From NCBI GenBank assembly GCA_947502925.1, contig CANNBS010000004.1, forward strand, positions 1 to 64,000: 64,000 nt of DNA, written 5' to 3'. Position 1 is the stretch's first letter. Every line of letters starts with the position of its first letter. The notes under the pieces were generated by a model, which worked only from the letters and a program-made list of their open reading frames with translations, was not told the DNA's origin and did not search any database. This DNA is from an uncultured Marinicella sp. (GTDB lineage: Bacteria; Pseudomonadota; Gammaproteobacteria; Xanthomonadales; Marinicellaceae). Position numbers and translations under genes: made by a program. Below are positions 40,565 to 48,963 of the stretch, piece by piece.

Positions 40565-40873
40565 ATGACTGAAAAACACGTGGTTTTTAGCCCGTTACGG
40601 GTGGTATTAATGGTATTGATTGTAGTGGCTAATCTGGCTGCCCTGGTTGCCTTTGTGGTGCCGAATCAGCCCTGGTCAGATTTGGTTGGGCTGTTTGGTA
40701 TTGTGTTTATCATGATGTTTGTCTTTGTTATTTTACTGGAATTGACCTGGCTTCACCATCGGGGAAAACATGTCACTGATGGCGCCATAAAACAACAATA
40801 TCGGCTGGCCAAGATCATCTATCTGGTGCTGCTAGTCAGCGGGATTATTCTGGGAATGGCGGCTTTGTTGTAA
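40565..40873 (+). CDS. Small three-helix membrane protein, function unknown
   Basis: The protein has 102 residues with three predicted membrane segments (about 11-30, 38-60 and 83-102) and a conserved-looking cytoplasmic loop HHRGKHVTDGAIKQQYR. I do not recognise a family. AAGG lies 7 nt upstream of the ATG. It is divergent from nfeD and 33 bp ahead of the LoiP-like gene, so the two may be cotranscribed. Confidence 0.6.
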   Translation: MTEKHVVFSPLRVVLMVLIVVANLAALVAFVVPNQPWSDLVGLFGIVFIMMFVFVILLELTWLHHRGKHVTDGAIKQQYRLAKIIYLVLLVSGIILGMAALL

Positions 40874-40906
40874 AATATAACAGCTGAAACATTGGAGGAA
40901 GCAAAA

Positions 40907-41710
40907 ATGAAACGTATTACCTTATTAATTATCGCGATGTTAATGGCGGCTTGCGCCACCAGCCCCACCGGACGTAATCAGCTGATTTTGGTGGGCGAAG
41001 AACAAATGCAGGAAATGGGTATCAGCTCTTTTCAGCAGATTAAATCAGATAAAAAGGTCAGTCGTAATCGCAACAAGCAACGTTATGTGACCTGTGTGGC
41101 TAACAATATTATTGCTGCTTTGCCTGACCAGTGGTCCAATCGACAATGGGAAATTGTGGTGTTCGATGACGACTCGGCCAATGCGTTTGCTTTACCCGGC
41201 GGGAAAATAGGTGTGCACACCGGTTTACTGGATATTGCCGAAACGCCTTCACAATTAGCGGCTGTGATCGGCCATGAAATTGCCCATGTGTTGTCACGTC
41301 ACGGTGCCGAGCGGGTGTCATTACAGGTGGCGGCACAAACCGGTCTGCAGCTGGCGGATGTTGTGGCGCGGCAACGTGTGGAAGGTTCCACTGAGCAACA
41401 AATTTTGATGGCCGGTCTTGGAATCGGTACCCAGGTTGGCGTCCTGTTACCGTTTTCGCGGGCGCATGAATCTGAGGCGGATCAATACGGTTTAAATCTC
41501 ATGGCGCGGGCCGGCTTTAATCCTGCCGACAGTGTTCAGTTGTGGAAAAACATGGATGAAGCCTCGAAAGGCCAACGGCCGCCGGAATTTTTATCCACCC
41601 ATCCGGAGCCTGAAAATCGTATTATTGCCCTGCAAAAATATTTACCTGAAGCTCAAAAATATCAGCGTCAGGCCCATCAAAACGGGCGTCAGCCAAATTG
41701 TCACTTATAA
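40907..41710 (+). CDS. loiP: LoiP-like M48 family metalloprotease lipoprotein
   Basis: The protein has 267 residues from the ATG preceded by GGAGGA. An earlier in-frame ATG overlaps that ribosome site and is rejected. A lipobox (LMAAC, Cys16) marks an outer membrane or periplasmic lipoprotein. The zinc motif HEIAH lies at 123-127 and the third ligand in HESEADQYG (about 187-195). LoiP/YggG of E. coli is a periplasmic peptidase that responds to osmotic and envelope stress. Its stop codon TAA shares the palindrome TTATAA with the stop of the convergent 877-residue gene. Confidence 0.88.
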   Translation: MKRITLLIIAMLMAACATSPTGRNQLILVGEEQMQEMGISSFQQIKSDKKVSRNRNKQRYVTCVANNIIAALPDQWSNRQWEIVVFDDDSANAFALPGGKIGVHTGLLDIAETPSQLAAVIGHEIAHVLSRHGAERVSLQVAAQTGLQLADVVARQRVEGSTEQQILMAGLGIGTQVGVLLPFSRAHESEADQYGLNLMARAGFNPADSVQLWKNMDEASKGQRPPEFLSTHPEPENRIIALQKYLPEAQKYQRQAHQNGRQPNCHL

Positions 41711-44338
41711 ATCAGGGTTGTCTTGATCCGGTTCTGGCGTGATCGCGATGTTTTGGTCACGATGATAGCGTTTCATAAACTGCATTAAGCTCGGATGTAG
41801 GAAATTCCCCTCAAACTGGCGATCTTGATCATACCAGGCCGGCTTGTGCTGTTCGAATAAGGCATCGCCACGATCCATCAGATCCATGAGATTGAGTTGG
41901 GCGTCGTAAGCACGCTTAAAAAAATCTAAGCCAACAATGGCTTGCGTGCCGGTGAGTGCACTTCGAATGCTCATGTCTTTGTGGAAGGTCACGGGAAACA
42001 GCGCCTGAACTGTGGCTAATAAGCGGCGACGCTCAGTGAGGTAATCAAACACCGCATTAGAGAGGGCCGAGTCATAAATTCTGGCCGGGTTGCTGGTGGT
42101 TAATTTACGGTAAATTTGTTGCTGTACTGTGTTGGTGTGTTTGATAAAGGCTTCGTTTACAACCGGTTTTATGTTGTCCATACTGTTGACAAGATTGACC
42201 TGTGAGACGTTAATGGCACTTTGCCATTGTTGCCAGTGTTGTTTAATCAGGTTATTAATATCGACCTTTTGTGCGGTTAAAAAAGTCAGTCGGTTAGGCA
42301 ACAGTCCAAAGGTGCCACGGTCTAAAGTTGTGGTGATTTGTTGACCGATAATGGGTAACGGGCAGGCCATATCCTGAACTGCCTGGTTATTCTCACCAAA
42401 CAAATAGACGTAGCGCTCATTGGTTTCCAAAGGTTGCTCAAAAACAATATTATCTTCAAATTTACCCACCAGGGTGAAGGCCAGTTGACCTTCATAATTG
42501 GCAATTTTTTTATTGTTTAATTGGGTGGGTAATGATTTTCTTTCCTGCCAGCCGACCTTGTCATAACAGACGGAGAGATTGCCCAACTGTAATTGTTGTG
42601 CAATCTTGAGGTGATTGGGAAACAGTTGTAAGACCTTATTATCCGGTTTGAGCTGAATATTCGCGCCACAGGCGGTTTTTTTATCGCAGGCTGATATGGT
42701 GAGATTAGCCGGCACCGCATCTGTCAGTTGGTCGGTATTCTGAAAGAAATCAATGTCGCTACCATTGGCTAAATGGGTGTCGCGATAGTCTTTGATGTAG
42801 AGTCGAATGGCCTGTTTAACCGCAGACCATTTTTGCTCTAATTGATTAAACTGATTTCTTAAAACGGTCTGCGGCTGAAAACAATCAGGATACTGATAAA
42901 CGGATAAGCCGGTATCAAGGATGGATTGGTTATCTGCTTGTAATGGTTTTTTGACTGCCATGATACCTGGCCAACGGTCATGTAACCAGTTGAGTGATTC
43001 AATCGCCAGCAACCATTCCACCGGATTGGGTTTTAAATTCAACTGATTGAGGCATTCCTGGTTTTGCACCGCTTGTGCCGGCAAGTAGTTAATAATTTGG
43101 GGTGGCGGCATATCCAGCACCCGCGCCATGCTCACCGAATTATCAAGCGGTGTCAATTGACCGGCCAATCCGGTATCAAAAGCCTGCTGTTGAGCCCAGT
43201 CAATAAAATCCTGTAGGCAGCTTTCGAACTGATGATCTGCGATGGGCTGTTCTGGATTGGGTGGTTGATGGGTACTTAAATTAAGGCACACTTCCAGATT
43301 TTCCTGAATCTGCTCTCTTAAGGGCTGGTTAAAATAATCCGCGGTGTCCTGAATACCCGTGGCCAAGCTTAAAATATGCCGGTTTATGTCTTCATCAACG
43401 TGATCAGGGTTCTTAAATTTAGCCGGTAATTGCTCTAAAATCGCCACAATTAACGGATACAAGGTTTCATCGCGGGCTTCGATAATCGATTGACTGGTTT
43501 CCCACAACGATTCAGACGCCTCGATATGCTGTTGTAGCAGCTGCTGTTCTTGTGCCGTCAGTAAGTACGAACTGAGTTCAATATGTTGATAAATTTCTAT
43601 CCAGTCATAAGCCCAGGCCACCCACAACTGTCGATCACGGTGCCAGGCCTGACGGAGCAATAAGGCCGGTAAAGGTTGCCATTTGGTCCATTGTTGTGTG
43701 AATGGCAGTAATGATTCGTAAGATATGACAGACTGTCCTTCGGCGTCGGGCAGGGTGTTGATATAACGGAGGGTTTTGTTGAGTTGTTGCGTTGGTTTTG
43801 CAGGAGTCTGTGCGGGCGACGGCAATGATGTGATGTCTAACCAGGCCGTGCTGTCCTGACTTGACAGTCGCTGTAAAATAATTTCCCAGTAATGATTCAG
43901 ATTAAGCCAGACACTAAATTGTTGGGTGGCTGACATATGTTCATGCAGATGTGGCAGAGGTTTTTGCGGGCTTAAATTAACAAGGCGCCAGCGGTTTAAG
44001 TTCATGCCGTGAGAATAACGAATCAGCACTTGAGCCATTAATGCGTGGGTGTTGATTTGGCTTAAATTGTCAGGTGTTTCAATGGTTTCGGCCAGGGCTT
44101 GCTGCCAATGGCTGGCCATTTGTGGCTGGGATGCAAATGATAAGGACAACTGATCGGCAATTTGGGTCAAATAGACCGCTTTTGAAATGTCATGATTGCT
44201 TTTAATTAATTGAGCCACTGCAACGGCATCATCACCATCAAGTGTCTCCATGGCCGAATCTTGTGCCGCCACGGGCAGGCACCAGAGCAACCAGACAAAC
44301 CAGGTGGCTGCCAGCAAATGTTTATAATTCAAAGCCAT
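41705..44338 (-). CDS. Large exported protein of unknown function
   Basis: The protein has 877 residues. The N-terminus is a signal peptide or anchor (LLAATWFVWLLWCLPVAAQ). The rest is rich in Q, L, H and W with predicted helical content. A beta-rich part at about 560-690 contains Cys pairs (ISACDKKTACGAN, LSVCYDKVG) and a strand-like EGQLAFTLVGKF. The C-terminal part again looks helical. No catalytic motif or known family was recognised. It ends by overlapping the loiP stop codon by 6 bp and is divergent from the asparaginase-like operon. Confidence 0.65.
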   Translation of the reverse strand: MALNYKHLLAATWFVWLLWCLPVAAQDSAMETLDGDDAVAVAQLIKSNHDISKAVYLTQIADQLSLSFASQPQMASHWQQALAETIETPDNLSQINTHALMAQVLIRYSHGMNLNRWRLVNLSPQKPLPHLHEHMSATQQFSVWLNLNHYWEIILQRLSSQDSTAWLDITSLPSPAQTPAKPTQQLNKTLRYINTLPDAEGQSVISYESLLPFTQQWTKWQPLPALLLRQAWHRDRQLWVAWAYDWIEIYQHIELSSYLLTAQEQQLLQQHIEASESLWETSQSIIEARDETLYPLIVAILEQLPAKFKNPDHVDEDINRHILSLATGIQDTADYFNQPLREQIQENLEVCLNLSTHQPPNPEQPIADHQFESCLQDFIDWAQQQAFDTGLAGQLTPLDNSVSMARVLDMPPPQIINYLPAQAVQNQECLNQLNLKPNPVEWLLAIESLNWLHDRWPGIMAVKKPLQADNQSILDTGLSVYQYPDCFQPQTVLRNQFNQLEQKWSAVKQAIRLYIKDYRDTHLANGSDIDFFQNTDQLTDAVPANLTISACDKKTACGANIQLKPDNKVLQLFPNHLKIAQQLQLGNLSVCYDKVGWQERKSLPTQLNNKKIANYEGQLAFTLVGKFEDNIVFEQPLETNERYVYLFGENNQAVQDMACPLPIIGQQITTTLDRGTFGLLPNRLTFLTAQKVDINNLIKQHWQQWQSAINVSQVNLVNSMDNIKPVVNEAFIKHTNTVQQQIYRKLTTSNPARIYDSALSNAVFDYLTERRRLLATVQALFPVTFHKDMSIRSALTGTQAIVGLDFFKRAYDAQLNLMDLMDRGDALFEQHKPAWYDQDRQFEGNFLHPSLMQFMKRYHRDQNIAITPEPDQDNPDL

Positions 44339-44577
44339 GCAATTGTCTTCATTTATTTTTAGATAGTTAATTGTATCAAATGGCCCGTGGTCGAGAAAGT
44401 GAATTAATGTTGACCTATGTATTCATCATGAACTCAGTTAAAAAAATCTAAAATTCCACCAAATCAGTTTAGTGCGAATATCTTTTAATTGTCGGTCGCT
44501 ATTCCAATTATATTTGGAAGTTACTGCCGGGCAGGCTAAAATAGCTGTTTTTATGTCCGACATATTATAAATTAATT
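44339..44577. other. Divergent intergenic region
   Basis: This 239-bp AT-rich gap lies between the divergent 877-residue gene and the asparaginase-like operon. It should contain promoters for both. I see no convincing -35/-10 pair, operator repeat or RNA gene. Confidence 0.4.
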
Positions 44578-45072
44578 GTGAAAACACTAAAAATCATAAC
44601 CACCGGCGGCACCATCGATAAGCTGTATTTTGATGACTTAAGTGATTATCAGATTGGTCAGCCGATTATTGGTGAATTATTACAAACCTATCATGTGGGC
44701 TTTGATTTTGAGGTGGTGCCTTTAATGAAAAAAGACTCCATTTACATTAATGATGACGATCGGGCGTTAATTAAACAGGTGATTGAGAAGTCTGATGAGT
44801 CTCATATTTTGATTACCCACGGCACCGATACCATGGTGGAAACTGCGCAGTATTTATCAGGTATAGCCAACAAAACCATCGTCTTAACCGGTGCCTTAAC
44901 ACCGGCCAGGTTTAATGCCACCGATGCTATTTTTAATATCGGTTGTGCGGTGGCTGCGGTACAGGCGCAACCACAAGGTGCCTGGGTGGTGATGAATGGT
45001 CAGATTTGGGATCCGCATAAGGTGGTTAAAAATCGCAAGGCGAATCGATTTGAGGCACAACATCATGGCTGA
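44578..45072 (+). CDS. One-domain asparaginase-like protein
   Basis: The protein has 164 residues from a GTG start; there is no clear ribosome site. It matches only the N-terminal domain of L-asparaginases, including both Thr motifs: TTGGTIDK (Thr12) and HGTDTM (Thr83, Asp84), plus VLTGALTPARFNATDA. Full asparaginases are ~330 residues and complete the active site with a C-terminal domain from a neighbouring subunit. That domain is absent: the next gene in the operon is a YciO-like protein overlapping by 8 bp. Similar short asparaginase-domain proteins occur in other proteobacteria. The sequence is well preserved, so it is not an obvious pseudogene. Confidence 0.75.
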   Translation: MKTLKIITTGGTIDKLYFDDLSDYQIGQPIIGELLQTYHVGFDFEVVPLMKKDSIYINDDDRALIKQVIEKSDESHILITHGTDTMVETAQYLSGIANKTIVLTGALTPARFNATDAIFNIGCAVAAVQAQPQGAWVVMNGQIWDPHKVVKNRKANRFEAQHHG

Positions 45073-45682
45073 AGTGTATAAAGTTCATCCGGACAATCCG
45101 CAGCCACGGTCTATTAAATTAGCCATCGATTCGATGAAGAGTGGCGGACTGATTGTCTATCCGACCGATTCAGGCTATGCCATCGGCTGGAGCCTGGATA
45201 ATCATCAGGCGCTGAAAAAAGTGGCTTTAATTAAAGCAGTGGAAGAACACCAGAATTACACCATGATGTGTGACAGTATCTCGCAAATGACGGATTTTGT
45301 GCTGGTGGACAATGTCGCTTTTCGTTTAATTAAGCACCACACGCCCGGTCCTTACACGTTTATTTTGCCCGCCACCCGTCGGGTCCCCAAAAAAATGCAG
45401 CACCAAAAGCGCCGCACCATCGGTGTTCGGATTTCTGACCACAATGTGGTACAGTCCTTGTTAGAAGAATTGGGGGAACCGATGATGACCTCGTCGCTTG
45501 AATTTCCGGATGTGGATATGTATGCCCTGGATATTGATGATGTGGTTGATAAAATTGGCAATCAGGTGGACGTGATTATCGATGTGGGTTATTGTGCTCA
45601 GGAACCTTCGACGGTGGTTGATTTAAGTGAGGGTGAGGTAACCGTGCTCAGAAAAGGTGCCGGGGAAATTGATTTTGTCTGA
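45065..45682 (+). CDS. yciO: YciO-family (Sua5/YrdC-like) protein
   Basis: The protein has 205 residues. The YrdC fold is shown by GGLIVYPTDSGYAIGW, TPGPYTFILPATRRVPKK, RRTIGVRISDH and EPMMTSSLEFP. YrdC/TsaC makes threonylcarbamoyl-AMP for tRNA t6A; the YciO branch is related but its physiological role is unclear. The longer frame from 44996 is rejected because it would lie inside the asparaginase-like gene. It overlaps scpA downstream, so all genes to rluB probably form one operon. Confidence 0.85.
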   Translation: MAEVYKVHPDNPQPRSIKLAIDSMKSGGLIVYPTDSGYAIGWSLDNHQALKKVALIKAVEEHQNYTMMCDSISQMTDFVLVDNVAFRLIKHHTPGPYTFILPATRRVPKKMQHQKRRTIGVRISDHNVVQSLLEELGEPMMTSSLEFPDVDMYALDIDDVVDKIGNQVDVIIDVGYCAQEPSTVVDLSEGEVTVLRKGAGEIDFV

Positions 45683-46487
45683 TTCAAAACAAAGCAATCA
45701 GGTGACCCAGTCAGAAATGCCTTTTGCGCTGGTGGAAGGGCAGCCTTTTACCGAAATGCCGACGGATTTATACATTCCCCCCGATGCCCTGGAAGTGATT
45801 TTAGAGGCCTTTGAAGGGCCGTTGGATTTGTTGTTGTATTTAATCAAACGGCAAAATCTGGATATTTTGAATATCCCGATTTTTTCCATTACCAGGCAGT
45901 ATGTGCAGTACATCGAACTGATGCACCAGCTTAATTTTGAGCTGGCGGCGGAATATCTGGTGATGGCTGCCATGCTGGCAGAAATTAAATCTCGCATGCT
46001 GCTACCGAAACCGGCGCTTGAAGAAGATGAAGAAGGTGATCCTCGGGCAGAATTAATCAGACGATTACAGGAATATGAGCGCTTTAAACAAGCCGCTGAA
46101 GACATGGATAGATTACCCCGGCAAGACCGTGATTTTTGGCCGGTGCATATTCACAGTGAAACGGGGCTGATCGAAGAACAGATTGAAACCGTGGATATCC
46201 GTGAGTTGGTATTGGCTTTTCAGGCGGTGATGGCGCGCGCTGAATTAAAAACATCGCACGCAGTCAGTCGCGAAGTTCTGAGTGTGAAGGACCGCATGGC
46301 GATTGTGATGCGGCGCTTACAACCTGGTAAAACCACACGTTTTGATGAACTGTTTACCCCGGAAGAGGGTAAGCAAGGCGCCCTGGTGAGTTTTTTGGCG
46401 GTGTTGGAGTTGTTAAAAGCCCATACCCTGGAATTAGTGCAGAATCAGGCTTTTGGTCCTATATATTTGAATCTGGTGTCAGATTAA
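45657..46487 (+). CDS. scpA: Segregation and condensation protein A
   Basis: The protein is 276 residues from GTG; a later start at TTG 45675 or ATG 45717 is possible. The kleisin N-terminus FEGPLDLLLYLIKRQNLDIL is diagnostic, followed by EYLVMAAMLAEIKSRMLLP and a winged-helix C-terminal region (VSFLAVLELLKAHTLELVQ). ScpA bridges SMC heads and recruits ScpB in chromosome condensation. It overlaps yciO by 26 bp and is followed 2 bp later by scpB. No smc gene is present in this window. Confidence 0.94.
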   Translation: MPGKLILSDSKQSNQVTQSEMPFALVEGQPFTEMPTDLYIPPDALEVILEAFEGPLDLLLYLIKRQNLDILNIPIFSITRQYVQYIELMHQLNFELAAEYLVMAAMLAEIKSRMLLPKPALEEDEEGDPRAELIRRLQEYERFKQAAEDMDRLPRQDRDFWPVHIHSETGLIEEQIETVDIRELVLAFQAVMARAELKTSHAVSREVLSVKDRMAIVMRRLQPGKTTRFDELFTPEEGKQGALVSFLAVLELLKAHTLELVQNQAFGPIYLNLVSD

Positions 46488-46489
46488 AC

Positions 46490-47059
46490 ATGGATAATCA
46501 ACAAATTAAACACATTATCGAAGCGGCTTTGATGAGTTTTGAAGAGCCCTTAAGCGTACATCACTTAAAGCAGTTGTTTGATGAAGAGGCGGTCAGTGGT
46601 ACAGACATTAATCGCGCCCTTGAACAACTGAATGAAGACTATGCCGAGCGTGGCATTGAGGTACAGCAGTTAAGCAAAGGCTTTCGTTTGCAGACACGAC
46701 CGCAGATGCAATCCTGGCTCGATAATCTGCGTCAGAAAAAACCCCGAAAATTGTCTCGGGCCTTATTAGAGACGTTGGCTTTGGTGGCTTACAGACAACC
46801 CATCACGCGCGGTGAAATTGAAGATGTCCGCGGGGTGGCGGTATCGAGTAAAATCGTTCATTACCTGATGGATAAGGAATGGATAGAAGAAGTGGGCCAC
46901 CGGGATGCACCGGGTAAACCGGCATTACTCGGCACCACCGATGAATTTTTAAACTATTTTAACTTAAAGTCTTTACAAGAACTGCCGGCTTTGGCGGAAA
47001 TCAAAGATTTTGAGTCCTTAGAACAGTCATTGGATTTTAGCGAGCACTCAACACAATGA
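46490..47059 (+). CDS. scpB: Segregation and condensation protein B
   Basis: The protein has 189 residues with two winged-helix domains. Typical motifs are IIEAALMSFEEPLSVHHLKQLF, ALLETLALVAYRQPITRGEIEDVRGV and GRKPALLGTTDEFL-like sequence (here PGKPALLGTTDEFLNYF). ScpB dimers bind ScpA in the SMC complex. The stop codon overlaps the rluB start (ATGA). Confidence 0.95.
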   Translation: MDNQQIKHIIEAALMSFEEPLSVHHLKQLFDEEAVSGTDINRALEQLNEDYAERGIEVQQLSKGFRLQTRPQMQSWLDNLRQKKPRKLSRALLETLALVAYRQPITRGEIEDVRGVAVSSKIVHYLMDKEWIEEVGHRDAPGKPALLGTTDEFLNYFNLKSLQELPALAEIKDFESLEQSLDFSEHSTQ

Positions 47060-47862
47060 GATCAGAAACCAATAAACAAGAACGCATTCAGAAAACCCTG
47101 GCCCGTGCCGGCCTGGGTTCCCGCCGACAAATTGAACAAGCCATCAAACTGGGGCAAATTAAAATTAATAATACCCCGGTTGAGTTGGGCCAGAAACTGA
47201 CAGCCGGTGATCGTATTGTGTGGAAAAATCGGGTGTGGCTGGTGGAAGAATCTCAAGCCAGACCGCGGGTACTGATGTACCATAAACCCGAAGGCCTGGT
47301 GACCACCCGACAAGATGAATTTAATCGACCGACTGTGTTTGACAGACTGCCGACCATCAAAGGCCAGAAGTGGTTGAACATTGGTCGTTTGGATATTAAT
47401 ACCACGGGTTTATTGTTGTTTACCACCGACGGTGATTTTGCGCATCACATGACACACCCCAGTTCCAATATTGATCGAGAATATGCCTGCCGAATTTTTG
47501 GTGAAGTGGATGATGACATGATTGAACGTTTACTGGCCGGTGTTGAATTGGAGGACGGTCCGGCTCATTTCAGCGATATTCAGCGGGCTGAAGAAGACCG
47601 GGAAGGCAGTGCCAATCACTGGTTTTATGTGGCCATTATGGAAGGCCGTAACCGGGAAGTCAGACGGCTTTGGGAATCGCAAGGGGTGCAGGTCAATCGA
47701 CTTAAACGGGTGCGCTATGGTGGCGTGTTTTTGCCCAAAAACCTGCCCCAGGGCAAACACCGGGAATTAAACGACAAGGAGCTGTCGATTTTATTTGAGG
47801 ACAGCCATTATGAGCCGCCGGTTTCTCAGTTATCGGTTAAATCTGTGGCGAAAAAACGCTAA
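47056..47862 (+). CDS. rluB: 23S rRNA pseudouridine-2605 synthase RluB
   Basis: The protein has 268 residues. An N-terminal S4 RNA-binding domain (RIQKTLARAGLGSRRQIEQAI) precedes the RsuA-type catalytic domain with Asp113 in GRLDINTTGLLLFT and the motif EGRNREVRRLWESQG. The scpA-scpB-rluB order is widely conserved. RluB modifies helix 93 near the peptidyl transferase centre. The RsuA/RluE/RluF relatives are possible, but the synteny favours RluB. Confidence 0.93.
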   Translation: MRSETNKQERIQKTLARAGLGSRRQIEQAIKLGQIKINNTPVELGQKLTAGDRIVWKNRVWLVEESQARPRVLMYHKPEGLVTTRQDEFNRPTVFDRLPTIKGQKWLNIGRLDINTTGLLLFTTDGDFAHHMTHPSSNIDREYACRIFGEVDDDMIERLLAGVELEDGPAHFSDIQRAEEDREGSANHWFYVAIMEGRNREVRRLWESQGVQVNRLKRVRYGGVFLPKNLPQGKHRELNDKELSILFEDSHYEPPVSQLSVKSVAKKR

Positions 47863-47909
47863 TTTTAAGCCAAATATTTTATCTAAGAATGGATTGTCCG
47901 GGTTGAGCG

Positions 47910-48509
47910 CTACCACTTAAACGGCGGTTTGCCACGCCAGTACTGAATCAATAAAAACCCGGTTAAGGCTCCGCCTAAATGAGCAATGTGGGCAATGCCG
48001 TCCTGGCTTGGGTTAATGCTACTGATTAAGGCGATACCGGCAAAAATCAGTACAAAATATTTGGCTTTCATGGGAATCGGCGGAATCACCAGATAGATGG
48101 TGTGGTTCGGCCACATCATGCCATAGGCCACCAGTAAGCCATACACCGCGCCGGATATGCCGATGGCCGGTGCCTCAGATAACAGGGCATTGGCCAAAGC
48201 AGCGCCGATAATACAAACAATTAAATACAAGCCGTATTTTTTTTCGCCCCAATAGTGCTCAATCTGCGAGCCAAACATCCAGATGGCAAAACCATTAAAA
48301 AACAGGTGCATAAAATTACCATGCAGCAGACTGTAAGTAATTAACTGCCAGGGATAGAAATAATCGGAATTAATCGGATACAGGGGAAAGTAACGGTAAA
48401 TAAAGTTACTGCTAAATACCTGTTGAACCACAAACATCACCAGCATGGCGATCAGGACATTGCGGGTCACCGGCGGAATGGCGGCCAAAGGGTTATTCTG
48501 GTTTTGCAT
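47910..48509 (-). CDS. Rhomboid family intramembrane serine protease
   Basis: The protein has 199 residues and six hydrophobic segments. The catalytic Ser119 lies in GISGAVYG and His177 in AHLGG. The helix-2 motif HLFFNGFAIWMFG is also present. Rhomboids cut transmembrane helices of substrates within the bilayer. The 5' end overlaps the sixA-like gene by 17 bp, so they are probably coupled. The natural substrate is unknown. The window also encodes proteins with C-terminal anchor helices, which are candidates. Confidence 0.9.
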   Translation of the reverse strand: MQNQNNPLAAIPPVTRNVLIAMLVMFVVQQVFSSNFIYRYFPLYPINSDYFYPWQLITYSLLHGNFMHLFFNGFAIWMFGSQIEHYWGEKKYGLYLIVCIIGAALANALLSEAPAIGISGAVYGLLVAYGMMWPNHTIYLVIPPIPMKAKYFVLIFAGIALISSINPSQDGIAHIAHLGGALTGFLLIQYWRGKPPFKW

Positions 48510-48963
48510 CGGGTTTAAAATTGGCTAGAAGTTGAGCCGGTAACCTGAGGCCATCGCCACGGATTTCAAGTCTGATGTGTGTCACACAGGCCGGTTTAAA
48601 GTAAATATCATGACTACCGCTTAAATAGCCGCTGAGTTGGCTGATGGTGGGGTTATGACCAACCAGAACCAATGACGGGCAGTCAGATTTCTGCATAATG
48701 GCATCACACCATATACCAACTCCGGCGGTATAAAATTCATTTCGGGCATCACAGTTCTCGATGCCAAAGGCATTGGCAATCTGTGCCGCAGTCTGTTGTG
48801 TTCGAACGGCATCGGAGCACAGAATATACGGTATGGTGTCGGTGTTTTGCTGAATAAATTCGGCCGCTTGACGGGCTTGTTGTTGTCCCAGTTCTGATAA
48901 AGGCCGTTGGTGGTCACTGTCTTTCATGGGACTGTGGCCATGGCGAACAATAAATAAATTCAT
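48493..48963 (-). CDS. sixA: SixA-type phosphohistidine phosphatase
   Basis: The protein has 156 residues of the histidine phosphatase superfamily in its small SixA form. The phospho-accepting motif is VRHGHS (His8) and the second catalytic His is in LVGHNPT (His103). PLSELGQQQARQAAEF is typical. SixA dephosphorylates His-containing phosphotransfer proteins or the nitrogen PTS protein NPr. Its start overlaps the upstream HD/PDE-like gene by ATGA. Confidence 0.88.
   Translation of the reverse strand: MNLFIVRHGHSPMKDSDHQRPLSELGQQQARQAAEFIQQNTDTIPYILCSDAVRTQQTAAQIANAFGIENCDARNEFYTAGVGIWCDAIMQKSDCPSLVLVGHNPTISQLSGYLSGSHDIYFKPACVTHIRLEIRGDGLRLPAQLLANFKPDAKPE

Noticed and set aside
44578-45072. 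Asparaginase pseudogene
   Set aside because: There is no frameshift or stop in a conserved region, both active-site motifs are intact and the gene overlaps the next one cleanly, so it reads as a functional short protein.
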